Source: JAEUHM01 sp964538625
GTDB taxonomy: Bacteria > Verrucomicrobiota > Verrucomicrobiia > Verrucomicrobiales > Verrucomicrobiaceae
Reading direction: 5' to 3'
DNA: 64,000 bases
Assembly: GCA_964538625.1 (NCBI GenBank)
Contig: CAZIGH010000031.1
Coordinates: 1-64,000 of the forward strand
The notes below the pieces were generated by a model. The model was not told the origin of the DNA, did no database searches, and saw only the letters and a program-made list of their open reading frames with translations. The position numbers and the translations under genes are program-made. Shown in pieces: positions 1 to 8,847 of the stretch (positions within the stretch are counted from its first letter, which is position 1; every line of letters begins with the position of its first letter).

Positions 1-346
1 CCGCACCGTAGAAGCGAACGTGAGTTTGCTCGCTAAGCGCTCGGAACTCATCACGACTCCGCTTTCCTGGGAAGTCTCACGACTTCCTCTACGTCCGCAC
101 CGTAGAAGCGAACGTGAGTTTGCTCGCTAAGCGCTCGGAACTCATCACGACTCCGCTTTCCTGGGAAGTCTCACGACTTCCTCTACGTCCGCACCGTAGA
201 AGCGAACGTGAGTTTGCTGGGTAAGCGCTTGGAGACCCATCACGACTTCGCTTTCCTGGGAAGTCTCACGACTTCCTCTACGGCCGCACCGTAGAAGCGA
301 ACGTGAGTTTGCTCGCTAAGCGCCCGGAACTCATCACGACTTTGCT
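1..346. repeat. 94-bp tandem hairpin repeat array
   Basis: Units start at 1, 95, 189 and 284. The first two are identical 94-mers. The third has a cluster of changes around 219-235 and is one base longer. The fourth is cut off where the stop codon of the next gene begins (347-349). Each unit holds a perfect 7-bp inverted repeat, GGAAGTC-TCAC-GACTTCC (70-87 in unit 1). It also holds a second possible stem, AGCGAA/TTTGCT (13-30, one G-T wobble). GTAGA (8-12) and TCTAC (88-92) could close the whole unit. No open frame of note crosses it. The array continues left of the window, so its full copy number is unknown. Confidence 0.93.
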
Positions 347-1318
347 TTAGGTGAGTGCGGCGCGGGCTTGTTCGAGGGCGAGCTTGGTGCGCTTGATGCC
401 GTCGATCTCGCTGTGTTTCTGGCCTTCGTATTCGATGCCGATGAAGCCGTTGTAGCCGGCATCTACGACGATTTTGACAAGGCGGGCGTAGTCGAGAGTC
501 ATCTCGCGTCCTTCACGGCGATCTTCGGTGTAGAGATCGCCCGCACCGGTGTCCCAGTCCCAGGACTTGGCGCTTACGGCTCCCTTTACCCAGGGCATGA
601 ACTCGCGGACGCCGAGGTAGGGGTTGTAGAGTTCTCCGTTCTCGCGGTTGGTGTAGAAGTTGCCGAAGTCGGGGAGGATGCCGACACGGGGATGATCGGC
701 GGCTTTCATGACTTCAACGAGCCATTTGCCATTGGAAGAGAGTCCACCATGGTTTTCAACAATGACATTGAGGCCGCGCTTGTCGCCTTCAACACACAGT
801 CGGTGTAGCCCGTCGGCGGCGAGTTTTTTTTGCTCATCAAAGCTGAGTTTGGGATCGCTTGCGGCGTTGACGCGGATGGAGTGGCAGCCGAGGAAGGCGG
901 CTGCATCCAGCCACTTGAGATGGTTTTCGATGGTTTTGGAGCGTTTGGCATCATCTGGATCACCCAGGTTGCCCTCGCGGTCGCACATGATGAGTAGGCT
1001 CTGCACGCCGTGGTCGGCAGCGCGCTTTTTCATTTCGCTGAGGTAGGCATTGTCCTGCGCTTTGTCGAAGAAGAACTGGTTGACGTATTCGACGCCGGTG
1101 ATGCCCAACTCGGAGGCGACTTTTGCGAAGTCGAGATGATCTAGTGGCTCGTGACCTTCGCGCTTGAAGAAGCGTTTGTTGAGGGACCACTGGGCGAGTG
1201 AGATTTGGAAGAGGGGGCCGGTGCCTTCGCCTGCGCGCTGGGCGTGGAGACTGGGTTTGACTGTGGCTGCTGCTGCGGCGAGGGCGGTGAGGTTGAGGAA
1301 GTCGCGACGTGATTTCAT
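347..1318 (-). CDS. Tat-exported sugar phosphate isomerase/epimerase-like TIM-barrel protein
   Basis: A 323-residue protein of the xylose-isomerase-like (AP endonuclease 2) TIM-barrel superfamily. The N-terminus carries a twin-arginine signal (SRRDFL at residues 3-8, then an alanine-rich stretch ending near LHA), so it probably folds in the cytoplasm and is exported. The barrel shows the usual acidic and histidine metal-ligand positions: VENHGG in the middle, LPDFGNFY after it, and GIEYEG near the end, as in hydroxypyruvate-isomerase-like proteins. The substrate cannot be told from sequence; PVC bacteria carry many such paralogues. It lies 39 bp downstream of mlaA in the same orientation and may be read through from the mla operon, although nothing links it to lipid transport. 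The 94-bp repeat array starts immediately after its stop codon. Confidence 0.85.
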   Translation of the reverse strand: MKSRRDFLNLTALAAAAATVKPSLHAQRAGEGTGPLFQISLAQWSLNKRFFKREGHEPLDHLDFAKVASELGITGVEYVNQFFFDKAQDNAYLSEMKKRAADHGVQSLLIMCDREGNLGDPDDAKRSKTIENHLKWLDAAAFLGCHSIRVNAASDPKLSFDEQKKLAADGLHRLCVEGDKRGLNVIVENHGGLSSNGKWLVEVMKAADHPRVGILPDFGNFYTNRENGELYNPYLGVREFMPWVKGAVSAKSWDWDTGAGDLYTEDRREGREMTLDYARLVKIVVDAGYNGFIGIEYEGQKHSEIDGIKRTKLALEQARAALT

Positions 1319-1357
1319 GCGATTGAGTAGGCTGGAGGACAGGGGTGCTTGCGGTGA

Positions 1358-2170
1358 TTACTTTTTCACGAACTCTGCCCGGTATTGCACGTAGGCGCTG
1401 CGGACGGCGATGTAGGGGTCGATGGCATCGCGGACGGTTTCGTCGTAGGTGGCGAGTTGGGTGGGGAGGGCGCGCAGGGTGTTGGCGGAAGGGGGGATGA
1501 AGCCCCAGTCATATTCGCCGGGCACGTAGATGGCGAAGTTGACGGGGTTGAGTGCGTAATCAGCGGCTAGGCCAACGCCATCTCGGAGGCTGCTGGGGCC
1601 GAGGAAGGGAATGATGATGTAGGGTCCGTGCCCCATGCCCCATGTGGCAAAGGTTTTGCCTGTGTCTTCGTCAGGCAGGGCGGCGAAGACTGGGATTTCG
1701 TCTGAGCGTTTCACCAGTCCGCCCACGCCTGCTACGGAGTCGATGACGAACTTCCCGACGTGGAGGCCAGCTTTTTTGAAGTCGCCCTGGAGCGCGCTGT
1801 TGACGAAGCGGATGGGGAACTTGACGTTTTCGAAGGCGTTGTGGATGCCTTTGCGGAGACGGTTGGGGAGGACTTTTTCGTAGCCTTTGGAGATGGGGCG
1901 GAAGATGAAGCGGTAGGATTTGTCGTTTACCCAGAAGATGCCGCGATTGACTTTTTCCAGTGGGTCAGAGATTTCGACGACGGCGTATTCATCCAGGTCG
2001 TCGGGCTCGGCGCTGGTGGGTGTGGATGGCGGGGAGGTCTGTGCGAGTGGTTTGGTGGCTGAAGGTGGCGGGGGAGGGGGGAGGGGCTTCCTTGTGCTTC
2101 GCTTGGTGGAGGTGCACTGGGTGAGGCAAGGGACAAGCGCCAGGAGGAGGAAGAGGAGTGAGCGGTTCAT
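1358..2170 (-). CDS. mlaA: MlaA (VacJ) outer-membrane lipoprotein
   Basis: A 270-residue lipoprotein with a signal peptide ending in a lipobox (LTQC, Cys19). A proline-rich stretch follows, then the MlaA/VacJ domain: DPLEKVNRG near residue 70, FPIRFVNSALQGD, and the glycine-rich GMGHGPYIIIPFLGPSS segment typical of the family. In the Mla system MlaA sits in the outer membrane beside porins, takes phospholipids mislocalised to the outer leaflet and hands them to periplasmic MlaC. Its start overlaps the mlaC stop by four bases (ATGA), and it is the last mla gene of this operon. In E. coli mlaA lies apart from mlaFEDCB, so joining the outer-membrane part to the ABC operon is worth noting. Confidence 0.93.
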   Translation of the reverse strand: MNRSLLFLLLALVPCLTQCTSTKRSTRKPLPPPPPPSATKPLAQTSPPSTPTSAEPDDLDEYAVVEISDPLEKVNRGIFWVNDKSYRFIFRPISKGYEKVLPNRLRKGIHNAFENVKFPIRFVNSALQGDFKKAGLHVGKFVIDSVAGVGGLVKRSDEIPVFAALPDEDTGKTFATWGMGHGPYIIIPFLGPSSLRDGVGLAADYALNPVNFAIYVPGEYDWGFIPPSANTLRALPTQLATYDETVRDAIDPYIAVRSAYVQYRAEFVKK

Positions 2171-2748
2171 TCCGGACGGGAGGCGGATTGTTCGAGAGAG
2201 CGGAGCACGGCCTCAGCGCCGCCTTTTTTGAATACGGGATCAAACTGGCTGCGGTAGTTCGCCACCATGCTGACGCCTTCGATGACGACGTCTGTGGTGC
2301 GCCAGCCTTCGGCCTGTTCTAGGCGGTAGATGACGTTGTAGCGGCTGCCTTGGTAGGTGGTGGTGGTGGTGACATCCACGCGACCTGCGGCGGGTGTGGC
2401 GGCGGATTTGTAGCTGATCTCTGGCATGGCTCCTATGGTGAACTTGGAGCTGTAGGAGCGGATGATGAGCTGGGTGAAGTGCTTTACGGCTTCTTTTTGC
2501 TGGGAGGGGGTAAAGGTGCGCCAGCCGGGGCCGATGGCGCGGCGGGTCATGACGTCAAAGCTGATGTGCTTGCCGAGGACGGGTCCGATTTTGGCGACGA
2601 GGGTGGGGCGGTCCTTCGCGTTTTTCGCGATGTTGAGCACCTCATCCACTGCGGAGCGGAGCCGGGCCTGAGCTTCCTCCTGGCTTGAGGCTGCGAACAA
2701 TGCTGCGGGTGCGAAAACGAGGATGGAGAGCAGGGTGCGTAGTGTCAT
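2167..2748 (-). CDS. mlaC: MlaC periplasmic phospholipid-binding protein
   Basis: A 193-residue exported protein (signal peptide through about residue 19, AALFAAS) of the MlaC/Ttg2D family. Family features include a helical N-terminal part with the TLVAKIGPVLGKHISFDVMT segment, the GPGWRTFTPSQQKEAV motif, and a beta-rich half with VDVTTTTTYQG and GWRTTDVVIEGVSMVANYR. MlaC ferries lipids between MlaA in the outer membrane and the MlaFED complex in the inner membrane. It overlaps both neighbours by four bases, with mlaD upstream and mlaA downstream, which suggests translational coupling and balanced production. Length is close to the usual 190-210 residues. Confidence 0.93.
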   Translation of the reverse strand: MTLRTLLSILVFAPAALFAASSQEEAQARLRSAVDEVLNIAKNAKDRPTLVAKIGPVLGKHISFDVMTRRAIGPGWRTFTPSQQKEAVKHFTQLIIRSYSSKFTIGAMPEISYKSAATPAAGRVDVTTTTTYQGSRYNVIYRLEQAEGWRTTDVVIEGVSMVANYRSQFDPVFKKGGAEAVLRSLEQSASRPE

Positions 2749-3230
2749 GGCACGGTGGAAGTGTTATCCGGCTCCTTGTCTTTGTCCAGACTGCCGAATG
2801 CCATCTTTCCGATAAGGGACTCGATGTCCACGGAGGATTCGGTCATGGTAATGAGGGCACCGGGTTCGAGGTAGGTTTCGTCTGCACCGGGAGAGAGCAG
2901 GATGAACTTGTCACCGATGAGGCCGGTGGTCTTGATGGAGGCCATGGTGTCGGTGGGCAGTTTGAGACCGCTGAGCACGCGGAGGGTGACGATGGCGCTG
3001 AAGTCGGCAGGGTCCACGCGGATGCCTTCTACGCGACCCACGGGAACGCCGGCGACGTGGACGCTGCCGCCCACATTGAGGCCGCTGGTGCTGCTGAACC
3101 GTGCCTCGAGGGTGTAGGTGTCTCCGCTGACGAAGGAGCCGGAACCGAGCTTGACGGAGAGGTAAACGATGGCTGCGATGCCGAGCAGGACGAAGGCACC
3201 GACGAGGTATTCCAGCTTGCTTTGATTCAT
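2745..3230 (-). CDS. mlaD: MlaD MCE-domain lipid transport protein
   Basis: A 161-residue protein with one N-terminal transmembrane helix (about residues 8-26) followed by a single MCE domain. Within it are YTLEARFSSTSGLNVGGSV, then VAGVPVGRVEGI, the conserved core that marks the family. MlaD forms a hexameric ring in the inner membrane that guides lipids between MlaC and the MlaE permease. The C-terminal part (VDIESLIGKMAFG) fits the helix that lines the hexamer channel. The ATG overlaps the mlaF stop by four bases and its stop overlaps the mlaC start by four bases. Length is close to E. coli MlaD (183 residues). Confidence 0.94.
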   Translation of the reverse strand: MNQSKLEYLVGAFVLLGIAAIVYLSVKLGSGSFVSGDTYTLEARFSSTSGLNVGGSVHVAGVPVGRVEGIRVDPADFSAIVTLRVLSGLKLPTDTMASIKTTGLIGDKFILLSPGADETYLEPGALITMTESSVDIESLIGKMAFGSLDKDKEPDNTSTVP

Positions 3231-4039
3231 GGGTCTTGTGTTTGAACGATTTCACCTTTGCGGATGGAGGCAAGTGTCTCCGAGAGGGCTGTCTTGCTGT
3301 CTCTGAAACTATGGACGGTGGGGTGGCCCGAGTTATTGAACTCTTGTGGGGTGCCTTGGAAGCAGATGACTCCATTTTCGAGCAGGGCCACTTGGTCCGC
3401 TGCCACCAGGGCCTCTGGCACGTCATGGGTGACGGTGACGGCGGTGAAGCCAAACTGCCGCTGATAACGGGCTATCATGGCAAACACGGCGTTCCGGCGC
3501 ATGGGATCTAGGCCGGCGGTGGGTTCGTCAAAGAGCACAAGTTCCGGCTTGGTGACGATGGCGCGCGCGAGTGCCAGGCGTTTCTGCATGCCGCCGGAGA
3601 GCTGGCTGGGATAGCGGTCGTGGGCGGCGTCGAGTTCGAGCTGACGGAGCGCTTCCATGCTTCGCTGGCGGACTTCTTTGTCAGGGAGGCGCGTGGTTTG
3701 CTCCAGGGGGAGGGCCACGTTTTCCAGTGCGGTGAGGGAGTCAAAGAGTGCGTTGCTCTGGAAGAGAAAACTGCAGCGCCTTTTGAACTCGGTGCGAGCC
3801 TGGGCGTTGGCGGGGTCGCTGATGAGGGTGCCGTCGAAGCGGACGGTGCCTGCGTCTGGCTGGAGCACTCCGGCGAGGCATTTGAGGAGGACGGACTTGC
3901 CGGAGCCGCTGCGCCCGAGGACGGTGACGAGGGAGCCACGCGGTACGGAGAGGGAAGCTCCGTTCAGAACCACATTCTCTCCGAAGCGCTTCTGCAGGCC
4001 TTCGATGTGCAGCAGAATGTCTGGGGATTCAGAGGACAC
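3227..4039 (-). CDS. mlaF: MlaF ABC transporter ATP-binding protein
   Basis: A 270-residue ABC ATPase. Walker A is GRSGSGKS (residues 42-49), the signature is LSGGMQ (147-152), Walker B is LVLFDE (167-172), and the switch histidine lies in VTVTHD. The LSGGMQKR form is characteristic of MlaF-type ATPases. It powers lipid movement through MlaE-MlaD. The start codon is GTG (4037-4039), three bases after the mlaE stop. The C-terminus overlaps mlaD by four bases. No separate STAS-domain partner (MlaB) is encoded next to it, so either MlaB is elsewhere or the complex does without it here. Confidence 0.95.
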   Translation of the reverse strand: MSSESPDILLHIEGLQKRFGENVVLNGASLSVPRGSLVTVLGRSGSGKSVLLKCLAGVLQPDAGTVRFDGTLISDPANAQARTEFKRRCSFLFQSNALFDSLTALENVALPLEQTTRLPDKEVRQRSMEALRQLELDAAHDRYPSQLSGGMQKRLALARAIVTKPELVLFDEPTAGLDPMRRNAVFAMIARYQRQFGFTAVTVTHDVPEALVAADQVALLENGVICFQGTPQEFNNSGHPTVHSFRDSKTALSETLASIRKGEIVQTQDP

Positions 4040-4042
4040 AGT

Positions 4043-4819
4043 CTAGATGAGGAAGGAGGTGATGAGGTAGTCTGCGGCGAGGACGAGGATGCAGGACTGC
4101 ACGACGGCGAGGGTGGTGGAGGAGCTGACGGCACGTGCGCCGGACCCGGCTTTGCTGCGGTGGGCATTGAACCCGTGGTAGGCGCAGAGTGCGGTGGTGA
4201 GCAGGCCGAAGGTGAGGGCCTTGACCATGCACTCTCGTACGTCACGCATCTCCACTGCACGCTCCACTGCGGACCAGTAGATGCCTGGCTCTAGACCGAG
4301 CAGCATGGTGCCGGAGACACTGCCGCCCCAGAGGCCGACGGTGCAGAACAGCGCGGTCTGCATGGGAAAAACGATGAGTGCTGCGAGGAGGCGCGGCGTG
4401 ATGAGATAGCCGTGGCTGCTGACGCCCATGGTGTCCAGTGCGGCGATCTGCTCTGAGTTTCGTTGAATGCCGAGTTCTGCGGCCAGGGCGGAGCCGGCTT
4501 GACCTACGAGCATGAGGGCGGCGAGCACTGGCCCCAGTTCTCGGATGATGCTCAGTGAGACGAGTGTGCCCAGCAGGCTTTCGGAACCGAAGCGATTGAG
4601 GACATACCAGCCTTGGAGGCCCAGAACGAGTCCGGTGAACACGCCCACAATGAGCACCACTGGCAGGCAGCGGACTCCCTGCTCGTGCATGGCGCGCAGG
4701 ACGCGGCGGCCCAGCTTGCGGGAGCGGGTCACGGACCTGAAGGCCTCACCCATAAAAAGGGCAAAGTCTCCGAGAGACCGGACCAGCGAGAGTGTGTGTC
4801 TGCCAACAGAGCGTACCAT
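4043..4819 (-). CDS. mlaE: MlaE lipid ABC transporter permease
   Basis: A 258-residue integral membrane protein of the MlaE/TrbI-like permease family. It has an amphipathic N-terminus and then about five hydrophobic segments. Family signatures include ALMLVGQAGSALAAELG and the loop NSEQIAALDTMGV that contacts the ATPase. It is the first gene of the mlaE-F-D-C-A run and probably forms the dimeric membrane core of the complex. Upstream, 93 bp separate it from menD with no terminator-like hairpin visible, so co-transcription with menD is possible. Length matches the family. Confidence 0.94.
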   Translation of the reverse strand: MVRSVGRHTLSLVRSLGDFALFMGEAFRSVTRSRKLGRRVLRAMHEQGVRCLPVVLIVGVFTGLVLGLQGWYVLNRFGSESLLGTLVSLSIIRELGPVLAALMLVGQAGSALAAELGIQRNSEQIAALDTMGVSSHGYLITPRLLAALIVFPMQTALFCTVGLWGGSVSGTMLLGLEPGIYWSAVERAVEMRDVRECMVKALTFGLLTTALCAYHGFNAHRSKAGSGARAVSSSTTLAVVQSCILVLAADYLITSFLI

Positions 4820-4912
4820 CAGTTGATTTGGTTCCTCGCCTAGAGCCGCAGTGATTGCAATGCAAAACCGGCACGCGTTTGACTGCCTAGTGGAGCAGGG
4901 GCGAATGTTTCT

Positions 4913-6433
4913 TCAGTGTGACGTGGTAGCCCAGTCCCTCCAGAAGGCTGTGGATTGGGCGGCATCTGGCAGCACTTCGAGCACAAGTGGCCCGTCGGGG
5001 AGTTCATGCAGGTCTTCGGGCGATGTGACGGCTCGGTAACGGCATCCCCACATGGCAGCCCACGATGCGAAGCGGTGCTGATGAGGGTTGATGATCCAGG
5101 GCCTGGTCTGCTCGTCCAGGGCCTGGAGGCTTTTCACGCGGCCAAATATTTGGCCGCCACCGTTGTTGATGACGACGATTCTTCGGTTGGCAGCAGGCAG
5201 TTGTTCGAGAACCCAGGGTGCAGATAGGTCGTAAAGCGCACTAAGGTCACCGAGGATGATCCATGACTCTCTTTCGTCAGCGCCTAAGCCGAGGAAGGTG
5301 GAGATCAGTCCATCGATGCCATTGGTGCCTCGGTTGGCATAGAATGCGACATCGTGGCGCGTTGCTGCTGCTAGGTTCCATTCCCGGATGGGGAGGCTGT
5401 TGCCGAGGAAGACGGCAGCGCCTGGCGAGACGACCAGAGAAAGGTGACGCATCCAGGCTGGCTCGCTGAGGGGGTGGGTGGCGACCGCGGTGTCCAGCGG
5501 TAAATCCAGGGCGGGGAGCGGCAGGCATTTGCCGGGGTGAGCTGCCCATGCCGTGGATTGAGGCCACACCTTTTTGCCGCAGTCTCTTGCGAGGCCTGGG
5601 TAGGGTGCTTGCGAGAGATGAATCACTTCGATTTGGGGTTTTGACTCCAAGTCTCGCCACCAGCGCCAAGACGGCACGCTGCCGAGGCGTAGGACGCGTG
5701 AGGGATTTGCTGCGGCGAGTGCGCTTTCACCTCCGCGAGTGACGAGGTGGCTGAGTGTGGCGGGGAGATTGGCGGTGGCCTCAGCGACGATGGGTGCTCC
5801 GAGCGTGAGCAGCGCGTGTTCGTGTCGCAGTGCATCTTCTGGCGACATGCCGGCTGCGAGCACGAGGTCGATGCGGTGCAGTGTCAGTGCGACTGGCGGG
5901 GTGTCGGTGAATGGGGGTGGGTGTTCATGGAAGTCGATGCCATGAATGGTGGTGAGACCTTCCTCCAGGGAGACGTTGATGTGAAGGGGCTGAAAGTGGA
6001 GTGCAACTGGCCACCCGGCGTCGTGTCCTTCTTGGTCCTCGGCGTAGTCGATGAAGTCTGCGTGTGCTCCGAAAAGGTGGGTTTGATCAATCGTCTGCGG
6101 AGCACCGCTGCCGCGATAGCTGCGTGGTCGGTCGGCGGTGATGACGACGAGCGGCAATCCTTGGTGATGGGCCTCGACGACGGCGGGCATGGTTTCCACG
6201 GCTGCGGTGCCGGAGGTGGTCACTACTGCCACGGGACGGCGGGTGGCGAGCATTCTGCCAAGTGCAAAGAAGGCCATGCTGCGCTCTTCGAAAAAGCGCC
6301 ACAGACGCAGGTTTCGGCTGGCCGTGAGGCCGCGGATGAGATTGATGTTTCTGGCTCCGGCAGCCACGCACACCTCACGCACTCCGAGTGAAGCGATGCG
6401 GGTGAGGAGGTGATCGACGAACGTGGGCTGCAT
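4913..6433 (-). CDS. menD: MenD, SEPHCHC synthase of menaquinone synthesis
   Basis: A 506-residue thiamine-diphosphate enzyme that joins isochorismate and 2-oxoglutarate in the classical menaquinone pathway. Visible are the N-terminal ThDP-binding fold (TSGTAAVETMPAVVEAHHQG, then ITADRP), a central domain, and the C-terminal cofactor motif running from GDLSALYDL to the INNGGGQIF segment, where GD and NN bind Mg2+-ThDP. Length is slightly below E. coli MenD (556). The ATG is directly adjacent to the stop of the upstream SulP gene. No other men gene is in the window. It implies a menaquinone-based respiratory chain. Confidence 0.93.
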   Translation of the reverse strand: MQPTFVDHLLTRIASLGVREVCVAAGARNINLIRGLTASRNLRLWRFFEERSMAFFALGRMLATRRPVAVVTTSGTAAVETMPAVVEAHHQGLPLVVITADRPRSYRGSGAPQTIDQTHLFGAHADFIDYAEDQEGHDAGWPVALHFQPLHINVSLEEGLTTIHGIDFHEHPPPFTDTPPVALTLHRIDLVLAAGMSPEDALRHEHALLTLGAPIVAEATANLPATLSHLVTRGGESALAAANPSRVLRLGSVPSWRWWRDLESKPQIEVIHLSQAPYPGLARDCGKKVWPQSTAWAAHPGKCLPLPALDLPLDTAVATHPLSEPAWMRHLSLVVSPGAAVFLGNSLPIREWNLAAATRHDVAFYANRGTNGIDGLISTFLGLGADERESWIILGDLSALYDLSAPWVLEQLPAANRRIVVINNGGGQIFGRVKSLQALDEQTRPWIINPHQHRFASWAAMWGCRYRAVTSPEDLHELPDGPLVLEVLPDAAQSTAFWRDWATTSH

Positions 6434-8338
6434 CTAGTTGACCTGTTTGGCGGGATCGAAGTAAATCTGCACATTGGCTCGGTCGGTGCCGAGGATCTCC
6501 TGTGCGCGACGGAGCGCCTTGCGGGTGGCTAGGTTTGGGTTCAAGGCGGAACCTGGGAAGATGTTGTCTCGCCCGATTTCTTCGACCAATCCAGAGTCTC
6601 GGAGTACGCGATAGACGTCACGCATGGCACCGGAGACGATGATGTCGCGCCCGTTGTCTCGCATGACTTTGATGAGTTCCTCGAGTGCCATGACGCTTGT
6701 GGCATCGAGGTGGCGTGCGTTTTTGAGGCGTAGGATGATGATGCGCAGATTGGGGTCTGCGGAGATGCGCTGAATCTGGGTGCGGAAGAGGTCGGCCGCA
6801 CCGAAGAAGAGCTCGCCTTCTACATGGACGATGGAGATGGAGGGATCGGCGCGTGTGCCTGCCTCTGCTTCGGCGAGGTGCCCTTCGTTGTTAAACGCGT
6901 ATTCCACGAGGGAGGGGCGGGAGGCTTTGCGGAGGTAGAGGATGATGGAGATGCCTACGCCTGCGAAGATGGCGACGTGAAGAGGGATGAGCAGCGTGAG
7001 GACGAAGGTGGCGAGGAAGGTGAGCGCATCCGAGTTGGTGGAGAGCAGGCAGATGCGGATGTTCCTGCGGTGGATCAGTGAGAGCGCCACGAGCACGATG
7101 AGGGCGGAGAGGGCGGCCTTTGGTACATAATGAACCAGCGGCATGAGAAGCAGAGCACCGATGAGGCAAAGCAGGCCGTTGAATACGGAGGCAAGCGGCG
7201 TCTGCGCTCCCGAGGACTGGTTGAGCGCAGAGCGGGTGAGCGAGCCGGACGCTGGCATGCCGGACAGGTAGGCGCAGCCGATGTTGGCGAGGCCGAGTGC
7301 GAGCATGTCTTGGTTTGGGTCCACGCGCTGGCCTGTGCGGGAGGCGAGGCTTCTGGCCATGGCGGTGCTCTCCAGTGTGGAGAGGAAGGCAAGTGCAAGC
7401 GCCAGCCCGAAGAGGCGGGATAGGTCTGGCAGTACGTTGCGCGTGTTGAAATCCGGGAAGTGGGGGATCAAGGCACGCCAGGTGAAGGGTTCACTGTGGA
7501 GCATCTGGACCTCGACTTGGAAGTGCTCGAGTGCGGCGGCTGATGCGGATCCGGCCAACAGGGCGAGGATGAATGCTGGGAGTTTGGGGCGCTTGCGGCT
7601 GATCCACCACCAACTGAGACCCGTGACGGCAGCGACGATGAGCGACTGCCAGTCGGTGTCTGTGATCTGTGTGGCGACGCCGAGCACGATGCCTGGCAGG
7701 GTGCGCGGAGGAGCGCCATCATCCAGAGGCAGCAGGGTGATGCCGAGAAGTCCAGGCAGCTGGGTGCCCATGATGAGGATGGCGGCTCCGGTGACGTAGG
7801 CTACGATGACGGTGCGGGAGATGTATTGCGTCAGCTCTGCCATGCGCAGCCATGCTCCCAGCAGCAGCAGCACGCCCACCATGAAGACGAGCAGTGGCAT
7901 GAGCATGATCTGTGGCAGGTGCGCATTGGCGGCAAAGTAAGAGAACACCATGAAGGCGGTGGCATTGGTGGGGCCGAGAATGGTCTGCCGTGAGCTGGCA
8001 AATGCCGGGCCTATGGTGGCGGCGGTGGCGGAGCAGGTGACTCCGTAGTGCAGCGGCAGCCCAGCGACGGAGGCGTAGGCGATGCCCTGCGGGATGTCCA
8101 GCAGCGAGACGCTGCACGCGGCGCGGAGGTCTGCCTTGAACTTGGCGAAGTTGTATGACTTGAGTGTTTCCAGCAGTGGAAGCGGGTGCAGGGGATGCCT
8201 GCCCTCAGACGTCTGAAAGTCGCGCCAGCCCTCCTTGAGGGAGTGCAGGAGCTTGGAGAGGTCGTCGTCCTTTTTGGAGTTGGCCACGGAGGGTCGTAAG
8301 TTGGAACTGGCTGGACTCTCGCGTGGAGGAGACTTCAC
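6434..8338 (-). CDS. SulP-family anion transporter with STAS domain
   Basis: A 634-residue SLC26/SulP transporter. After a roughly 85-residue cytoplasmic N-terminus come the SulP signatures (SLLDIPQGIAYASVAGLPLHYG) and a run of 10-12 hydrophobic helices (residues about 90-480). A cytoplasmic STAS domain follows (about 500-610: GELFFGAADLF, LRLKNARHLDATSV). The substrate, whether sulfate, bicarbonate or another anion, cannot be assigned from sequence. The start is GTG (8336-8338), overlapping the upstream Nudix stop as GTGA. The gene directly precedes menD. No cysteine or sulfate-assimilation genes are nearby. Confidence 0.93.
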   Translation of the reverse strand: MKSPPRESPASSNLRPSVANSKKDDDLSKLLHSLKEGWRDFQTSEGRHPLHPLPLLETLKSYNFAKFKADLRAACSVSLLDIPQGIAYASVAGLPLHYGVTCSATAATIGPAFASSRQTILGPTNATAFMVFSYFAANAHLPQIMLMPLLVFMVGVLLLLGAWLRMAELTQYISRTVIVAYVTGAAILIMGTQLPGLLGITLLPLDDGAPPRTLPGIVLGVATQITDTDWQSLIVAAVTGLSWWWISRKRPKLPAFILALLAGSASAAALEHFQVEVQMLHSEPFTWRALIPHFPDFNTRNVLPDLSRLFGLALALAFLSTLESTAMARSLASRTGQRVDPNQDMLALGLANIGCAYLSGMPASGSLTRSALNQSSGAQTPLASVFNGLLCLIGALLLMPLVHYVPKAALSALIVLVALSLIHRRNIRICLLSTNSDALTFLATFVLTLLIPLHVAIFAGVGISIILYLRKASRPSLVEYAFNNEGHLAEAEAGTRADPSISIVHVEGELFFGAADLFRTQIQRISADPNLRIIILRLKNARHLDATSVMALEELIKVMRDNGRDIIVSGAMRDVYRVLRDSGLVEEIGRDNIFPGSALNPNLATRKALRRAQEILGTDRANVQIYFDPAKQVN

Positions 8339-8847
8339 TCCAGCACGATGTCAAAGAAGTCGCGAAAGACGGCGGAGTAAGTGGGGCGCTTGAACTTGGG
8401 TACCCACTCCATGCGAAAGTCCCCGGGTTTCACCCATTTGAAGCGAGAGAACTCCCGGTGGGGCTGATCCAGATGGATGTCGGCATCCGTGCCGTGGTAG
8501 TCGCAAAGAAAATAGGTCTGGTCCTGCCCGCCATAGATGCCGTATTTCAGCCTGCCTTTGGGGAACGCGTAGCGGTAGCCGCCCTTCTCTTTGACGATGG
8601 TGATGAGGTTTTCGGTGACTCCGATTTCTTCTTCCAGCTCCCGTACGAGTGCGCGCTGCATGGATTCACCATCGTCCACGCCGCCTTGGGGAAACTGCCA
8701 GGCATTCTCTACGGTGAGCCGCTCTGCGATGAAGATTTCCCCTGAAGGTTTGCGGAGGATGGCTGCGACGTTTGGACGATAGAGAATAGGCTCGGGCGGC
8801 GGGAAGGGGTTCGCGCCTTGGCCGAGCAGAGGGGGGGTGTTCTGCAT
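8335..8847 (-). CDS. rppH: RppH-like Nudix hydrolase
   Basis: A 170-residue Nudix protein. The Nudix box is complete at residues 55-77 (GGVDDGE, then RELEEEIGV). The surrounding RPNVAAIL near residue 24 and WQFPQGG are the hallmarks of the RppH/diadenosine polyphosphate hydrolase branch. This branch removes pyrophosphate from mRNA 5' ends or cleaves Ap4A. Length matches E. coli RppH (176). It appears to be the first gene of the minus-strand group running through the SulP transporter, menD and mla. Upstream lie 143 bp before the divergent exported HExxH protein gene (start 8991). The precise substrate is an inference. Confidence 0.86.
   Translation of the reverse strand: MQNTPPLLGQGANPFPPPEPILYRPNVAAILRKPSGEIFIAERLTVENAWQFPQGGVDDGESMQRALVRELEEEIGVTENLITIVKEKGGYRYAFPKGRLKYGIYGGQDQTYFLCDYHGTDADIHLDQPHREFSRFKWVKPGDFRMEWVPKFKRPTYSAVFRDFFDIVLE

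Noticed and set aside
1..346. CRISPR array
   Set aside because: The repeats are 94 bp without unique spacers, and no cas gene is in the window.
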